From contig WION01000035.1 in NCBI GenBank assembly GCA_015039365.1, forward strand, positions 124,001-188,000: a stretch of 64,000 bases of DNA, in the 5' to 3' direction. Below are positions 1-11,889 of this stretch, piece by piece. Within the stretch, counting starts at the first letter, position 1. The number at the start of each line of letters is the position of its first letter. Source of the stretch: Amanita rubescens. Taxonomy: Eukaryota > Basidiomycota > Agaricomycetes > Agaricales > Amanitaceae. Below the pieces are notes generated by a model. That model had not been told where the DNA came from. It was given only the letters and a program-made list of their open reading frames with translations, and ran no database searches. The position numbers and the translations under genes were made by a program.

Positions 1-506
1 TGATTATTGGTCAAAGTGTTTGTAGCTCAAAGTGAATAGATGTTGAATTTTACCACAGACATGTATTCAGCTTGAGGATGACCAGACCAAACGAGCCTTG
101 ACGCATATGCTTCAAGACCAACTGTGCAGCTTTTGCGGAATGTGGGAGGTGGCATAATGGTATTTAGTACAACTCTGCTGATGGTTAAACGTTAAACGTC
201 AGTCTGAGTCTCACTGGTTTCGCGCTCTATATAATTGCTCCCGGAGTCGTTCTGCTCATATAGCTGGATTTGCATGTTGGCCATAGATTCTTCATCTGTC
301 TATATTTACTGCTACTACGCTGCCCAAGATATCGCGCGGGTGCCCTAGGCGCTCCGGCGCCCGCGAGGACTTTGGTTTAATTGCGAGTACCCTGCGCAAC
401 AAAAGCTGGATCTCGACGTATGCATCAAGATCCGGCAGGCTTGTTCTCAGTCCAACGCCTCATGCATAGTGTGCCAGTCACTATGTTTAGCAATAGCCCA
501 AGTGTT
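1..506. other. Intergenic, downstream of TRM44
   Basis: No reading frame with family features and no RNA gene is visible here. It is the 3' side of the minus-strand TRM44 gene, and the short open frames are not supported. Confidence 0.5.
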
Positions 507-2201
507 TCAATGGTCTCTACCAGCCTTTCCTTCTGGAATCCTCGCCTTGTAAATGCCGCGCTCGCGTACGTTCTCCACAATATCGCAAGCATTCGAAAGG
601 GCCTGCCGCTCGTCAGGTTCTTTTATCCGCTTCCGGCCTGGATCATGTCGGTTGAATGTATCACCGCTCAAAACTATACGCACCAATTATAGCCCAGTTC
701 CTGGTACTGGGGATCCGCAGAGTTTCACACTCGACCTCCCAACCGCAGTGCAGGCTCAACGACGAGAGCCATATGCGAAACCTAGAATAAGAACTATCGT
801 TGTTTCCAGACCCGCCAAGGTTCAAACTATCGATGAAGTCATCGTTTGATATGGCATATGTAGGCGCAGTTGAGCGATCGTATTTCACGTCGAAACTCCA
901 AGGGCAACAAGGTATTGACAGATATCCGGCCGCCGAGAAGATGGTTGATACAACAGGAACCCAGGGCGTGAGTTCGTCGGCGTGGTTACCGATGACGAAC
1001 ACTCCGGGTTTGAAGTATGGATCGTCTATTGTGGTGGTGATAAGGAGAGGGTTGAATGTGTAGACGTGCAAGTGTGCTTGCGTCGTTGAGGGGTAATGTG
1101 ACCAGGATAAACGTGATCGAAGGTCAATGCCATGACCTTCATACCCTTCCGCAATCAATATGTGTGCGAGAAGACCGTTTCCACAGCTGTGAGAGGTCAA
1201 GATTGTGATTGTGTTGTGTTGAGACGAAAGGCGCACCCAAAGTCTAAAAACCCTCCAGGCGGACGAGGCCAAGTTCTCCATGGTTCATCTTCGTTCACGT
1301 TATCAGTCGCGGAATGAGCCCCTGAATAAGTTTGTTTCCAGAGGAGCATTAGATACGTTGCAATGCCAATATCCTTAGAAACACGAAACCGTTCAGGACA
1401 TAGCTTTGAGTGAAGACGAGAGCTTTACCTCAAACACATGCTTAAGTGGATCCGTTACCTCTTGCCATGTGTTAATCAGGTGCTTGTGCCGTTCTCGCAT
1501 GATGAGGTACAGGTCTTGGTATGATTCTCGAGGGACCAATACATCGTGGATGACCCTCTTCTTGTAGTTCGTTATTGCACCCCATCCATATCTATGCAAG
1601 GTCTCCAAGAGCGCCAGACAAGTACGATAAAGGCGAGAATCAGGGCCTATTGGTATGCCATCCAATGGCTGCACCTCTATTCGTATCGTTGGTGTTTTTG
1701 CAGAAGAAATATAGCGAAGCGCAAGATGATGAACAGTGGGATGGTAATAAGGAAGACAAGTTCCGGGTTCCACTATCGGTGTTAATACAACGACAGATGG
1801 TGTCGAGGAATCTTCTGAAACGTGAAAGGAACAGAACTGCTCCACTGAGGCATCCCGCTCCGGTCTTCGAGCAAGCAATTTGCGACGGATGCATCGAACG
1901 GGCTTGAGCGACGCAAATTGTGGTACAGAATCAGGGAAATCAGAATCCCATTCATGTATTTGTTCTGATCTGAGAATAAGAGTAGAGTTGTATTCCGGGT
2001 GTTGTATCAACTGACGAGCAGCTGTCTCGAACTGCAGTAATCTCAGATAAAAAAACATCTAAGAATGAAGACGATCGCGCTTACAATCTCAACCGAGAAG
2101 TCTACGAAACATGCCACCATTGGAAGCCAATTGTCCTTCAAGGGCAAAGTCGCGTTTTCAGCATGGCAAATTACGGGCACGAAGGAGGGTCGAGACGACA
2201 T
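507..2201 (-). CDS. TRM44: tRNA (uracil-O-2'-)-methyltransferase, Trm44 family
   Basis: It should methylate the ribose of U44 in tRNA-Ser in the cytoplasm, using S-adenosylmethionine. I read five exons: 2201-2085, 2031-1429, 1373-1237, 1186-684 and 637-507, with GT-AG introns of 46-55 nt; joined they give 496 codons without a break. The N-terminal half has the family block with RPERD, then HRYGWGA and KRVIHD. The Rossmann SAM site FLDFGCGNG is created exactly by the 50-nt intron at 1236-1187. It is followed by GIDLR, and then by GNHADELTPW and the CCPWSFD block. The C terminus ends in RIPEGKAGRDH. The start at 2201 was chosen because exon 1 then runs in frame into the conserved FETAARQLIQHPEYN segment. 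It is convergent with nothing; its 5' end faces the 3' end of the oxidase gene 258 nt away. Confidence 0.9.
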
Positions 2202-2458
2202 TTGTCGCGCTTGTGCGTGAGCGCGTTACTTCTGATCGAGATCAATCACTTGAAAGGACTCAGGCGTATCATTACTGTGATCGGAAGAGGAAGAGGAATC
2301 CCCGCAACCTGATGCCGTTAGCAATACCGACGCCAGAGTTGTTGATTCATGATCCTTATTACGTTTACTGCAGTTTGATGCTTGGCGCCATCGGAATCTC
2401 ACAAGTTCGCTTAGATATATTTCGTACATGTACAAAAGGAAAACTAGATAAGGGGTGA

Positions 2459-4031
2459 TCACAGAGTTGTCGGATTTGCAAACGCCCCGTTCAGTAATTC
2501 GAGCGCCTTGTCAGCAGATGCCCAGGAAGTCTGAAAGCCATATCCCCCATGGCTGCAACACGAGTTCGACGTCAGTCCCGAGCAAAACGTAGCACTACAA
2601 TATTTTTACTCACCCATAGTTGTGTACCACGGGAACCGCTTCAGAAGTCGAACCGCGTTTGAACCATTCCACTTCGAGTCGAATACCACCCTTTCTTGCG
2701 GGACGCAAGCCGCACCCCTCTTCTACCACAAATGGCAGAACGTCCTCGATGGTTGGTTCACGGACGGCTCTCACTTCCGGCGGAGCAAGTTCAGGACAAA
2801 GAGCAACGGCCGTCTCCAGTATCTTGTGCTTAGTCTCTGGACGTGGTAAGGGGTACCTACAATAATCAATCAATTTTTCCTCATTGCCTCGTCATTTCCA
2901 CGCACCAGTCATCAGCCTCCCTGGTACCTCCCACAACCACCTATCGATCATATCAACCAAACCATCCATACCGAGTCGAAAATATTAAACACGCACCTCT
3001 CCAGAACCTCTCGGAATAACATACGAAAAAGTGCCTCCTCCATTACTCAATGAAATCCCCGACCTAACCCACGGTGCCCTCAAAACAACGGTTTGCCCTC
3101 TAACAGGGTAGAGGTTAGTATCGTCCACACCCGCCAACTTGCGTGCGCCCAAGCCCAGGCACACAATCACCGCGTCGACTCTCGTCGGTTTGGGTCCGGT
3201 CCCGACCGAAAGACTCGCAGGGGTCGAATAAAGAGGCGCGTCTGGCTTGATAACTTGATCTATGGACTGTAGCGTCGCACGCACTACTTTTCCTCCGGCA
3301 GCCTGGAACCGGGAGAAGAGATAAAGCAGGTACTGTGGTGTGTTGATGTCGATGGTCGTGAACGTGGCACCCGCCACGGCGTTCGGGAAGAATTTATCTT
3401 TGGGCAATACTTGGTACTGCAATTAATGAAGATAAGTTGATGGCCAGTATTAGACTTTTTATTATAAAGATGCGCACGTTGGGCAGAGTTTTGATTTGAT
3501 CGTCCTCCGACGCTCTCAAAGTGAGAAAGTGTTCCGTCTGTTGCACGCGGAAAAAGAGGTCGGCCGTGGGTGTTCCTGGTTCTGAGAGCTCCCAAAGCTT
3601 TCTGAATGTCTTCTCTTCGAGATCTATATGTGAATGTTAGTTAACTCGATTGCAGCCCCAAGGTAGCGGTTCAAATAAACGGACCTCTTTGGAGTCGATC
3701 GTTGGTATCATTATATACGTGATGTGCGCCCTGTGAACAAGACGTTAGTCCCCTGAAACAATAAGAAGTAGGGAAAGAGACTTACAGCCCAATGACTAGT
3801 ATAATTGATTGACTTTGGGTCGGTTGGCAGTTGCTCTGCAACTAACGTTACGTTGTACTCTCCCTTTTCCTGGATCACGATCGCCGTCGTAAGACCGACA
3901 ACACCTGGGAAGTTCACCTAAGTCAGCACCAGGAGGGTCCTCAGGCGCGAGAGCGCCGATAATACAGCGCAAGATTCACCAGCTCCAAGGACAGAAATTT
4001 CTTTGGACTTAGTTTCAGTTGTTGCAGTCAT
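2459..4031 (-). CDS. DAO1: D-amino-acid oxidase (FAD-dependent)
   Basis: It oxidatively deaminates D-amino acids to 2-oxo acids, ammonia and hydrogen peroxide. Eight exons (4031-3980, 3904-3786, 3730-3685, 3623-3478, 3416-2997, 2940-2906, 2856-2614, 2552-2459) join into 384 codons in one frame. The FAD-binding GAGVVGLTTA motif is assembled across intron 1. SHW|GAHHV is assembled across intron 2. The family signature HNYGHGGYGF is split by the last intron. The sequence ends in NPTTL, so I see no SKL-type peroxisomal signal; many family members are peroxisomal, so location is open. Introns of 49-75 nt are typical of basidiomycetes. The gene symbol is by family only. Confidence 0.92.
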
Positions 4032-4305
4032 AGAGGATCGCCAAGTAGTCGAAGCTATTCGATCGATGAGGTCTTAAAGCAGGACGTGGAATGTATTTGG
4101 TTGGATTCATGCAGATGTCATGATGGTGACTCGGCTGGCCACCGTTCCGCACGCGATACATATGGAGGACATAGATAAAATATACTCGTGTCCATTTGTC
4201 TAATGTACATGGAACTATTGCCAAATACAAAGACAGATAAGAATTAATGGGGTGCAAGTAATTTAGGGCATTGCCTTACGATACTCATGCTATATACCTG
4301 TTGTC

Positions 4306-5616
4306 TCATCCACTCTTGTCATTTTCAGAGATCTCGTCCCTGACCTCCACTTTCTTTTCATCTTTGCTCGCCTTTTCCTTAGCCTCTTTACCCAGTCTCT
4401 TTGCCCGGGCAAAGATGCCAACTTCTGGGTCTCGAATGAAGTTGAAAATAACCATTGGCCATGAAGGATGCGAAGGCATAACATCGTAAAATTCTGGTGC
4501 TAGAGCACGCAGCTTAGGCAAGCGTGTCCAGGGGATAGAGGGAAAATCATGATGTTCATTGTGGTAACCAACCTATGCAAAAGTGTCAAGACGGAGGAAC
4601 GACACCTGATAGCAACACCCACATTGTAAGCTAGCAGATTCAACGGACCGTAATAGCTATACGTCTCCTGTGATGACCCATCCCAAAGATAATGTTCTGC
4701 AATGAAGTGGCCAGAACAGGGATGTAAACTTCCAGCAAAGAAGCTGCTCATGAGGAGATATATGAATGGACGCAAGCCAACGGTCCTTGATGAGAATATA
4801 ATTAAATAAGAGTTGCGAGACAACGTTGATCAAATGCCAACGCGTCAGCGTCTGGACTGCGTACGAACGTGGGGCGGAGAGCATAGAAGAAGATTTGGAA
4901 AGTCCTAATTTACCTTAAATTGTGAACATAGAATAAAAATAATGGAAAACGCACGCGAAAAACACCTTGCCCAAAACGTTATTCAAAAACAACATTTCGA
5001 ACCGCGTCGGCAAATCCGTGTCGATACCATCCTGACCCAAAAACTTGTGGTGTTCAATATGATATCTCTTTTGCCATAAATATTAGCACCCATCTTCCCT
5101 CAACACCGCGCCTAAACACTCACCTTGAACGCAGCAGCATACGGGATCCCAATTGGGAAATTCGCAAAAACCGCCAAAACACGGTTCATGACGACGCTCT
5201 GAAATGCGAGATTGTGCGTAATCTCGTGAATAGCCAAGAATAAATTATGGTTTGCAGTTCCGCCAAGGACATACGCGCACGCCATGAAACCGGGCGAGAG
5301 TGGATGCGTATGTCTGAAATAGACAGGCTGCCGCGATCTGGAGGGACACGACAGCAAGGACAATGTACTTGGTGAGGGGTTCGTGACCCATGAGCTTGGT
5401 GACTTCTGGGTGTGCGTGCATAATTTCCATTCGGCGGGTGCGGTGGGGTTCTTCTGTCATCAACCAGAGGAAATCGCGAGGGTCCTGAGGAGGCCCAGCA
5501 TAGTCACGTCTCGCAGCATGGTCGTTCTCCGTCCCCGGGACGTAGGTACGACGGAGGGTGCGTTTCCCCTCGCTGAGGGAGTCGGCTCCGCCAAAGAGGC
5601 TGAAGTCGATGGACAT
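4306..5616 (-). CDS. DES1: Sphingolipid delta(4)-desaturase, with three single-base frame breaks
   Basis: This membrane desaturase puts the 4,5 double bond into dihydroceramide in the ER. Exons: 5616-5124, 5067-4955, 4904-4623 and 4572-4306. Di-iron histidine boxes are visible: HEITHN, HIEHH and, across the last intron, HNEHHDFP. The N terminus has the family motif TEEPHRTRRMEI and LMGHEPLTKY. The frame must skip one base at about 5316 (between ACLF and RHTHPL), 4854-4855 (RS and QTLTRW) and 4785-4786 (ILIK and TVGLRP). The three add up to 3 nt, so the C-terminal part returns to the starting frame; with them removed the protein is 383 residues, normal for the family. Since the residues around each break are fully conserved, I favour sequence error, but a broken allele is possible. 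Confidence 0.85.
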
Positions 5617-5771
5617 GCTGGTTAGAAAAAGAAAAGCTAACGACTGTGGTCTGATATAACTCGATCACGTAATACGTTGACTTCATTACTCGTGACCGCG
5701 TATTCGTAGTACCGTCGTAGATAAGTTAGAGTAAGTTCTGCTACCTAACGCGGAGGATAACCGAGCTGTTT

Positions 5772-6528
5772 TCACCGCTGCGATTTCCGTGGGATCCAAC
5801 TGTAATCCTCGTCACGTCTGGCCCAATAGTCTTTCACTGTGGTATGTCAGGTCATGAACATCCAAGCTCAAGTCGATCCTACCTGTCGCTTCTCTGATTT
5901 CTTTCAATGCATCTTCGCTTAGTTCCACATTCAAAAAAGGTCCTTGTATTTTTCTCAGATCTCTCGTTCTTACCACTTGTGCCAATCCAACATTCGTTTG
6001 CGAGAATTGATATTGATAATGTTTGAACATTTCTAGAGACTCCTCGTAAAATCGTCCCTTCTTTTTTTTTTGCAGAAGGTGATCTCACCTACAAACTCTT
6101 CTTTGACGCATTTCCGCAGATATTGCCTATAATCATGGTTTCCCTTTTTAAAGATCGTCTGCGGCAAGCGATTGGAAAATGACACCGATGAAACGAGGGC
6201 ATAGTTTGAGTCGTCTGGGACGGGACCGGTGTAGAAAGCGTCGAAGCCTCTCGGCGCGGTTTTCCCGAACTTATCCTGTAACATAATCAGTTTTCCTGGC
6301 ATTGCTTGAATTGTAATCATAACCGACAAATTGTCCGTAATTGATGCGGTACATGAAACCTTCTATCGGTTGCTGAACCTGAGTATGAAATTCCGGGGCG
6401 TTGGGATTGAGTAGTGATTTCCTATGGTTGGTTCCATCTACAATTACAGGTCGCGAATCAGGAGGCGCCGGTTCTGCGCAAGAGAGCAGCGCAAAATAAA
6501 GTAGCGCATAGAACGGGAGCAACATCAT
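5772..6528 (-). CDS. Small secreted protein, unknown function
   Basis: Four exons (6528-6328, 6275-6089, 6032-5883, 5836-5772) join into 200 codons with introns of 46-56 nt. The first 20 residues are a clear signal peptide (MMLLPFYALLYFALLSCAEP) followed by a proline-rich start of the mature chain. No catalytic motif or cysteine pattern is recognised; the C terminus is rich in W, R, D and Y. The first donor (GTCGGT) was chosen because it is the only nearby one that keeps the frame open into exon 2. It is 155 bp upstream of the desaturase start, on the same strand. The function is not known. Confidence 0.65.
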
Positions 6529-7197
6529 CGCGAGAACCTTCGCGGATAATAACGTTAGTAGTCAGGACGAAAGTACAGCGGCTAGGCTACTCACAAAGAG
6601 ACGAAACTTTCAGTGGCGGAGAATGGATACTATAGTAGCTCGGGGTGTGGCATACTAGGTGAAACCGGAAATTTATAGAGCAACGTGAAGCCGAGAAGCC
6701 CTTCCATCGGACTAGTAGCTGTGGAGTCGGCTAAGTACTTATGCAAAGAATTCATCAATGGTTGTTACACACTACATACCCGTGATATCGCCTCCGCTTC
6801 CAACACTTTCATCAGCTGAAATGGACTCCTGGTTGCCAGTCTCGCCTATCACCAGCTAGTACCCCTCTGTTGGAAAACTGACGACCGCACTGGTACGGTA
6901 CCCATGACCGTATGCCACAGATGTAGGCTTCAGCAGTGGGGCTATCGATTCGAAATTAGACAGGGTGGTTCTAAACGATCTTGGTCAGTGGCAGTGTAGG
7001 CGCCAACACGGAAGTACGAAAAAAAGAGTCCAGACGTGATCGAAACCAAGGTACCACCAGTGGTCAGTGACGTAGTCGAAACAAAAGCTAAAAAAAAAAC
7101 AGAAAAAGTACTGAGCAGTACATCATAGTATCTAGTTTACTTAATTAATACGTATATGTTATACATATCCAAGATGAATACATATGTATCATTTAAT
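6529..7197. other. Intergenic, promoter side of the secreted-protein gene
   Basis: This stretch of about 670 bp lies between the start of the secreted-protein gene and the end of SREBP. It contains an A-rich run near 7090 and AT-rich sequence up to 7190, but no supported gene or RNA. Confidence 0.5.
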
Positions 7198-10100
7198 TCA
7201 CTGCACTCTATTCTTCTCAATCTCGACAATAAGATCAACAGCAACGTCTCGAGCGTCTTCCAAACCTTCGAAGCATCCCTTGCTCAAACACGCGGTTCCC
7301 AAGAGTTTTCTTGAGCAACAACACAGGGTCGCCGACAATCGTCGATCGCCCAAGGCTCGAAAGAGAGGAAGATCCAAGCATCGTCCACTCCCCCTTGTCG
7401 TGCGGGTGGAACATCCGCTGGTACAACACCAGCGCCAAAATCAACGCCGCAACCTCGTCCTCGTCGTCGTTGCTCGCCAAGCTCTCGACGAGGTCCGAGC
7501 TGACCGAGAGTACACGACCGCCATCGTCCGCAATGAGCCGACACAGCCGTTCAGCGATCTTGCCGAGTTCAGCCAGCCGCCCACCCAGCTCAGCCGCCGC
7601 CGAAAAAGTCTTTTGTCTGTCCTCCTCGTCATCGTCGACAAGCGCAAGTAATATCATCTAATTGCCTGCCCGCCCACGATTTTGACAAAGGCCAAACCTA
7701 GGTGTTTCTTCATCCTCTCTCTTATGACAGCCCCACCGAGAAGTTGTAACGGAGAAGGTGCCTGACTCGTATCGAATCCAATTTGCGCAACGGTGACGTC
7801 GGACGAGAGACTCGCGGCTTCATCTGCATCCATGCTTTCCAACACAAGACGCTCATGAATAGCTACGTGCTTCCCGGGTTTGCGTAACAGTGATCCACAC
7901 CGAGTTTTCGCCTGATTCCAGATCGCGCGAGCCCGCGCGCGAAGGAGTGGATTCACCACAGACGGTCCTGTTCTATGCATAACCAAAGATAGCGTGCACA
8001 GATCGCTCAGAGACGCGGCAGGTTTCGCAGCAAGAACGGCTTGGTATACTCGCGCACAGGTATACAATGACACCACCCTCGATTTGACCGGAGAACCTAG
8101 GTAAACAGATTAGCACCATAAAAAAGAACAATTAGAAAGTCGAATTTACCTTTGAGGATAATCTGTCCTCCAATATGAAGCCAGTCATGACTTTTATGTC
8201 CACCCGGCTTCAATTCCAACACTTTCGATCTGATCCCGAGAACGGAGGATAGCCACGACCGATTGCCCTCACCTCGTTTTGGCAAGACTTTTAACCAGCT
8301 CATGATCATGCTATACAGCACCAAGACAGAAACGGCCAACTGAAACACCTGCGCATACTCGCCAAACGCCCAATTTCTTGCACCGTACGCGCCGCCAAGA
8401 TGTGGCACTTGGTGCTCGGGAGTTAGACCAGCGACGATCTCCGGAGCGTATGCCAGAGGTGGGTGAGGATTTAGCACAACGCCTGGACGATGATGATGAT
8501 CTGGTGACGCGAGTGGGAATAACTCGACGTCAAAGGAGAGTTGAAAAACGAAAAAAGCGCAAATGTCGCTAGGAGATATTGCTGGGGTGCTCCCGTACTT
8601 TGATATGGCTGCTGCTGCGGTGTGGCCAGCATGTTAACATCCTGACTCGCAGAAGGGTGCTGGGGCGCTATATTCGAAGGCGGAATAGGAACGGGAACTT
8701 TTCTTGGACGGCCTCGCTTCCTCTTCGCTGGTGCATCAGCTGTAGTAGCGTTCTCGCTCGTCTGTTGAGGAGCTCCGGGAGATTTCTTGTCTTTCTTCGC
8801 ACCACCATTACCAGCTGGCGACGCTACCTTTCCCCGCTTACGCTTTCTTCCCGTTTCGCCCTCTTCATCCTCATCTTCGTCATCGCTGTCCTCGTCTTCC
8901 GCATCATTATTCGCAATCTCGTCAGCGCCCAGTTCATCTTTCTCCTCACCCCCGAAACGTTCTTTCCATTCTCTTTCCCATTCGCGCAATAAGGCAGGAC
9001 CACCAACCAAACCAGAGATAAGAGTCTTCAAGCCTGCATGTTCGGCCCTCAACCGATGCTCACGTCTCTTTAACACTTTAATGTACTCCACGGCCTTTCC
9101 TAACACATTCGCCTTGCTACATTTCCTGGCGACCTTGACGCCATCGACATATCCGCGTTCGTCAATGACATCAATAACGGTGCCGTCCTCTCCCGGAGTC
9201 ATAATTCCCGTGGCGCCTGGTACGCCTTGGACGGTGATACCGCCTTTAAGGGCGCGCTTGATTTTCTTCCCGTCAGAGGAATCTCTATCCTCCAAAACGC
9301 GCAACGCGGGTACGGCCATACGTAGACTCTGGATGCGAGCATTCAAGTTCGTGCGATAACGCCGCTCAATGGTGGTATGGCTCGTCTTGGGACGAGACGA
9401 ACTGTGTAGAGTGCTTGTGGCGGTCAATGCTGCTGCTCCCGCCGGAGGCCCGGTCATCTGCATCTGTATGGGAGGGGCAGATGTGATCATTTGATCAATC
9501 GATGGAGGGGGAGTTGATGGTGGCGGTGTCGAATCTGCGGATGAGGATCCGCCAAAGGAAGAGCTAGTAGGACTAGAAGGCTTCACGTTTCGTGAGTTTG
9601 GCCGCGGTAAACGGGGTATAGGAAGTTTCGTTTGCACGGGTGTCACTGAGAAGGCAAAAGGATTCAGATAGAATACTGTGCGGCTCGTGGTAAGTACGTA
9701 CAAGGTGCCGTTGTTGCTTGTCCTGCGAGTTGTGCCGTCATGGGCACCGCAAGCATAACGCCTGCCATTTGCCTGACGCGTTGGGCAAGTTCTTCGGCAG
9801 TTTCTTGATGGGCAGGTTGAGATACAGATGAAGCAGGAGCGGAACTCTTTGTGGGCTGGGCATCCGGTGTAACAGGTGTAGTGGGATTAGAGGCGACGCT
9901 TAGATGCCGAGTGTCCGGGGAAGAAAGTTGCGGAGAAGCGGATGATATAGATGGTGAACGAGACGATAAGGAGGAAGAGGAGGCTGAATCGGGTGGCGGG
10001 ATGTAGTCCAAGGCAGCCTGGAAGGAGAAGGGAAACTGATTTGACAAGATGTCGTCGGTAGAGCCTGAGAAATACGGATACTGCAAACTGCTATAAGACT

Positions 10101-10389
10101 GCTGGAATTTTGTGGGGTCAAAATGTAGCATATTGGGCTCGATACCGAAAGAATGGATATCCATGTTCATGGAAAGGTCAGCAAGATGGTCCGTGGTTGA
10201 ATAGTCGAGGATATCAGAGTACATAGGTTTTGTAGAGGTATTATCGAGCTCTGAGGCGGGGGGATTGCTCCAGAGAGCAGCGGTGAGATTCGACCAGTCA
10301 GGGGGGCTAGTATTGTCAGAATCGTCCTGGTCGCTATGTAGAAGAAGGTTCAAGGGGTCGGAAGGGTCCAAGCGGAGGTCGGAAGACAT
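7198..10389 (-). CDS. SRE1: SREBP-type membrane-bound bHLH transcription factor
   Basis: This is the sterol- and oxygen-responsive regulator of ergosterol genes, held in the ER and released by proteolysis. Exon 1 is 10389-9702, exon 2 9645-8150, exon 3 8096 to the stop at 7198-7200. The basic region TIERRYRTNLNARI carries the tyrosine that sets SREBPs apart from other bHLH proteins. A long insert-containing HLH, an acidic stretch and an AT-hook-like KRGRPRK follow. Two membrane segments are visible, near 8590-8540 (LLATFALFSFF) and near 8350-8290 (VFQLAVSVLVLYSMIM). Three frame breaks are needed: about 8480-8500 in the luminal loop, 7654-7660, and about 7275. The true C terminus, LEDARDVAVDLIVEIEK, is in the frame after the last one. 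The ATG at 10389 is preferred over an upstream one at 10482. Ser/Thr/Pro-rich activation region at residues 20-220. Confidence 0.88.
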
Positions 10390-11010
10390 TGCAAGTAACG
10401 TCAAAGCCAATCGCAGAACTCGCGCTGGTTTTGAAGGGCGGTGAGCGAGCGCAGTCGTTGTTAACTTGATCAGTGGGACCACTTTCTTTTTAGTATCGTC
10501 TCATTACACGTCACGTGCTCGCAAACCATCTTCCATTTCCGCTTTCAAATTCTCCGTTCCGTGCCTAACTGGCTCCATTTCATAAGTAGTATTCCCCATA
10601 CAGTTCTAAAGTGCATCGCGTCATGATTTTGCCAGGCAGTGGGCACACATCGCGAGGAAGTGTTTGCTTTGCAGACTGTGACAAGCAAGGACAAACAATC
10701 GCTGATAAATAGGACCGCTCCGAACGACTTAACAACGACGACTTGCCCTTTCTTCGACCACTCTAAACGGAGAAAGACACGCATCTCCGTCGCAGATCAA
10801 TTTTTTTTGGCTTCACATTCGCTAGCAACTTTAGCTCACCAGAGCCATGATGGTTTTCTAGATAGTAGTGATAGCCACATCCCCACCGCAAGCTTTAACT
10901 TTATGATGTACGAGTAAACACGCGCCGTTTGTGCTCAGTGGGTTGGGTAATCGATATAGTGCAACAAAAATTCGTACAGTAGCACAAGCATTGACATAAA
11001 ACCTGCCCAC
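10390..11010. other. Promoter of the SREBP gene and 3' side of eS26
   Basis: About 620 bp lie between the SREBP start and the eS26 stop. Both genes are on the minus strand, so this holds the SREBP promoter and the eS26 3' flank. No supported gene is seen. Confidence 0.5.
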
Positions 11011-11636
11011 TTATGCCTTTGCAGCCGCTTTGGCATCTTCCACTGCTGCGTTAACCTTCTTTCCGTCCTTCCACCTAACGCGTGGAGGTGGAGCACGGTT
11101 ACGACGACCCTCACGAGAACGGACGCGGACAACTGAAACAAGCACCGTCACCTTTTCCGCTATCAGCTGAGCCATAAATAAGAAACGTACCATGAGAGTG
11201 GATTGCGCACGAGACGCAGTAGGCAATTTTGATGTAGAGCTTAGGGACGGTGTATTCTATGCAGATGAAACGAATAAGATTTCCTGTCGTCCTCGGAAGC
11301 AACAACGAACACGCACCAGGGTAGACGGAAGCTTCACCGATATCCCGAACGGCAGCACTCTCTACCATGTTCCTCACTGTGAAGCGTTTGATAGCCTTAT
11401 CCTTTGCCACGCAGCGAGAGCAATTGGAGCAGCGCATGAATTTGACGTGGCCACGTCCCTTCTTGTTACGGCCGCCATTTCTTCTTTTCTTGGTCTATAC
11501 GCCCAGAAACGATATCAGCTACATCCAAAACACAAGTGCCGCATCCGACCCCAAAACCACCCAAAACGCCACGATTCCACCGCAGACTGACATGGTCTGG
11601 GTCCTATAAGCACACAAGAGCAATCGTGCTCACCAT
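11011..11636 (-). CDS. RPS26: 40S ribosomal protein eS26
   Basis: Small-subunit ribosomal protein near the mRNA exit site. Four coding exons (11636-11634, 11494-11317, 11256-11191, 11132-11011) give 122 codons. Exon 1 contributes only the ATG, followed at once by a GTGAGC donor and a 139-nt intron. The zinc-binding CSNC and CVSC pairs, [18 protein letters not shown], and the basic C terminus [12 protein letters not shown] are all present. The long first intron right after the start codon is common in fungal ribosomal protein genes and often carries regulatory signals. Its start lies 253 bp from the divergent wall-protein gene. Confidence 0.96.
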
Positions 11637-11889
11637 TTTGTCTTGTCCAGTCGAATGTCGATGTATTGGACGGTCGCCTGCCGAGTTGTAGCGCTTAGGC
11701 TGTTCACTTTCCCACGCGTGCCGAACAACCGGCCAACTTGAGCGGAACAACAAGAACTCTTGATGACTGTCACCACTGCTTGAAGGCCTCATCGCAACCG
11801 GCTTGTGTTTTCTGCCTTCTCCCATATCAGAGCCTGGAGCTCTCCACGTTGCCCACTTGCTAGTCTAGTGGACATCACCCTCATTTATC

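Noticed and set aside
4785..5316. Programmed +1 frameshifting in the desaturase
   Set aside because: Three unrelated contexts, none with a shift-prone codon pair followed by a stop; similar breaks occur in other genes of the window.
8470..8530. A 41-nt intron (GTTATT...CCAG) to fix the SREBP loop
   Set aside because: Weak donor, short, and it would remove the His-rich loop segment that the other frame preserves; a base error is simpler.
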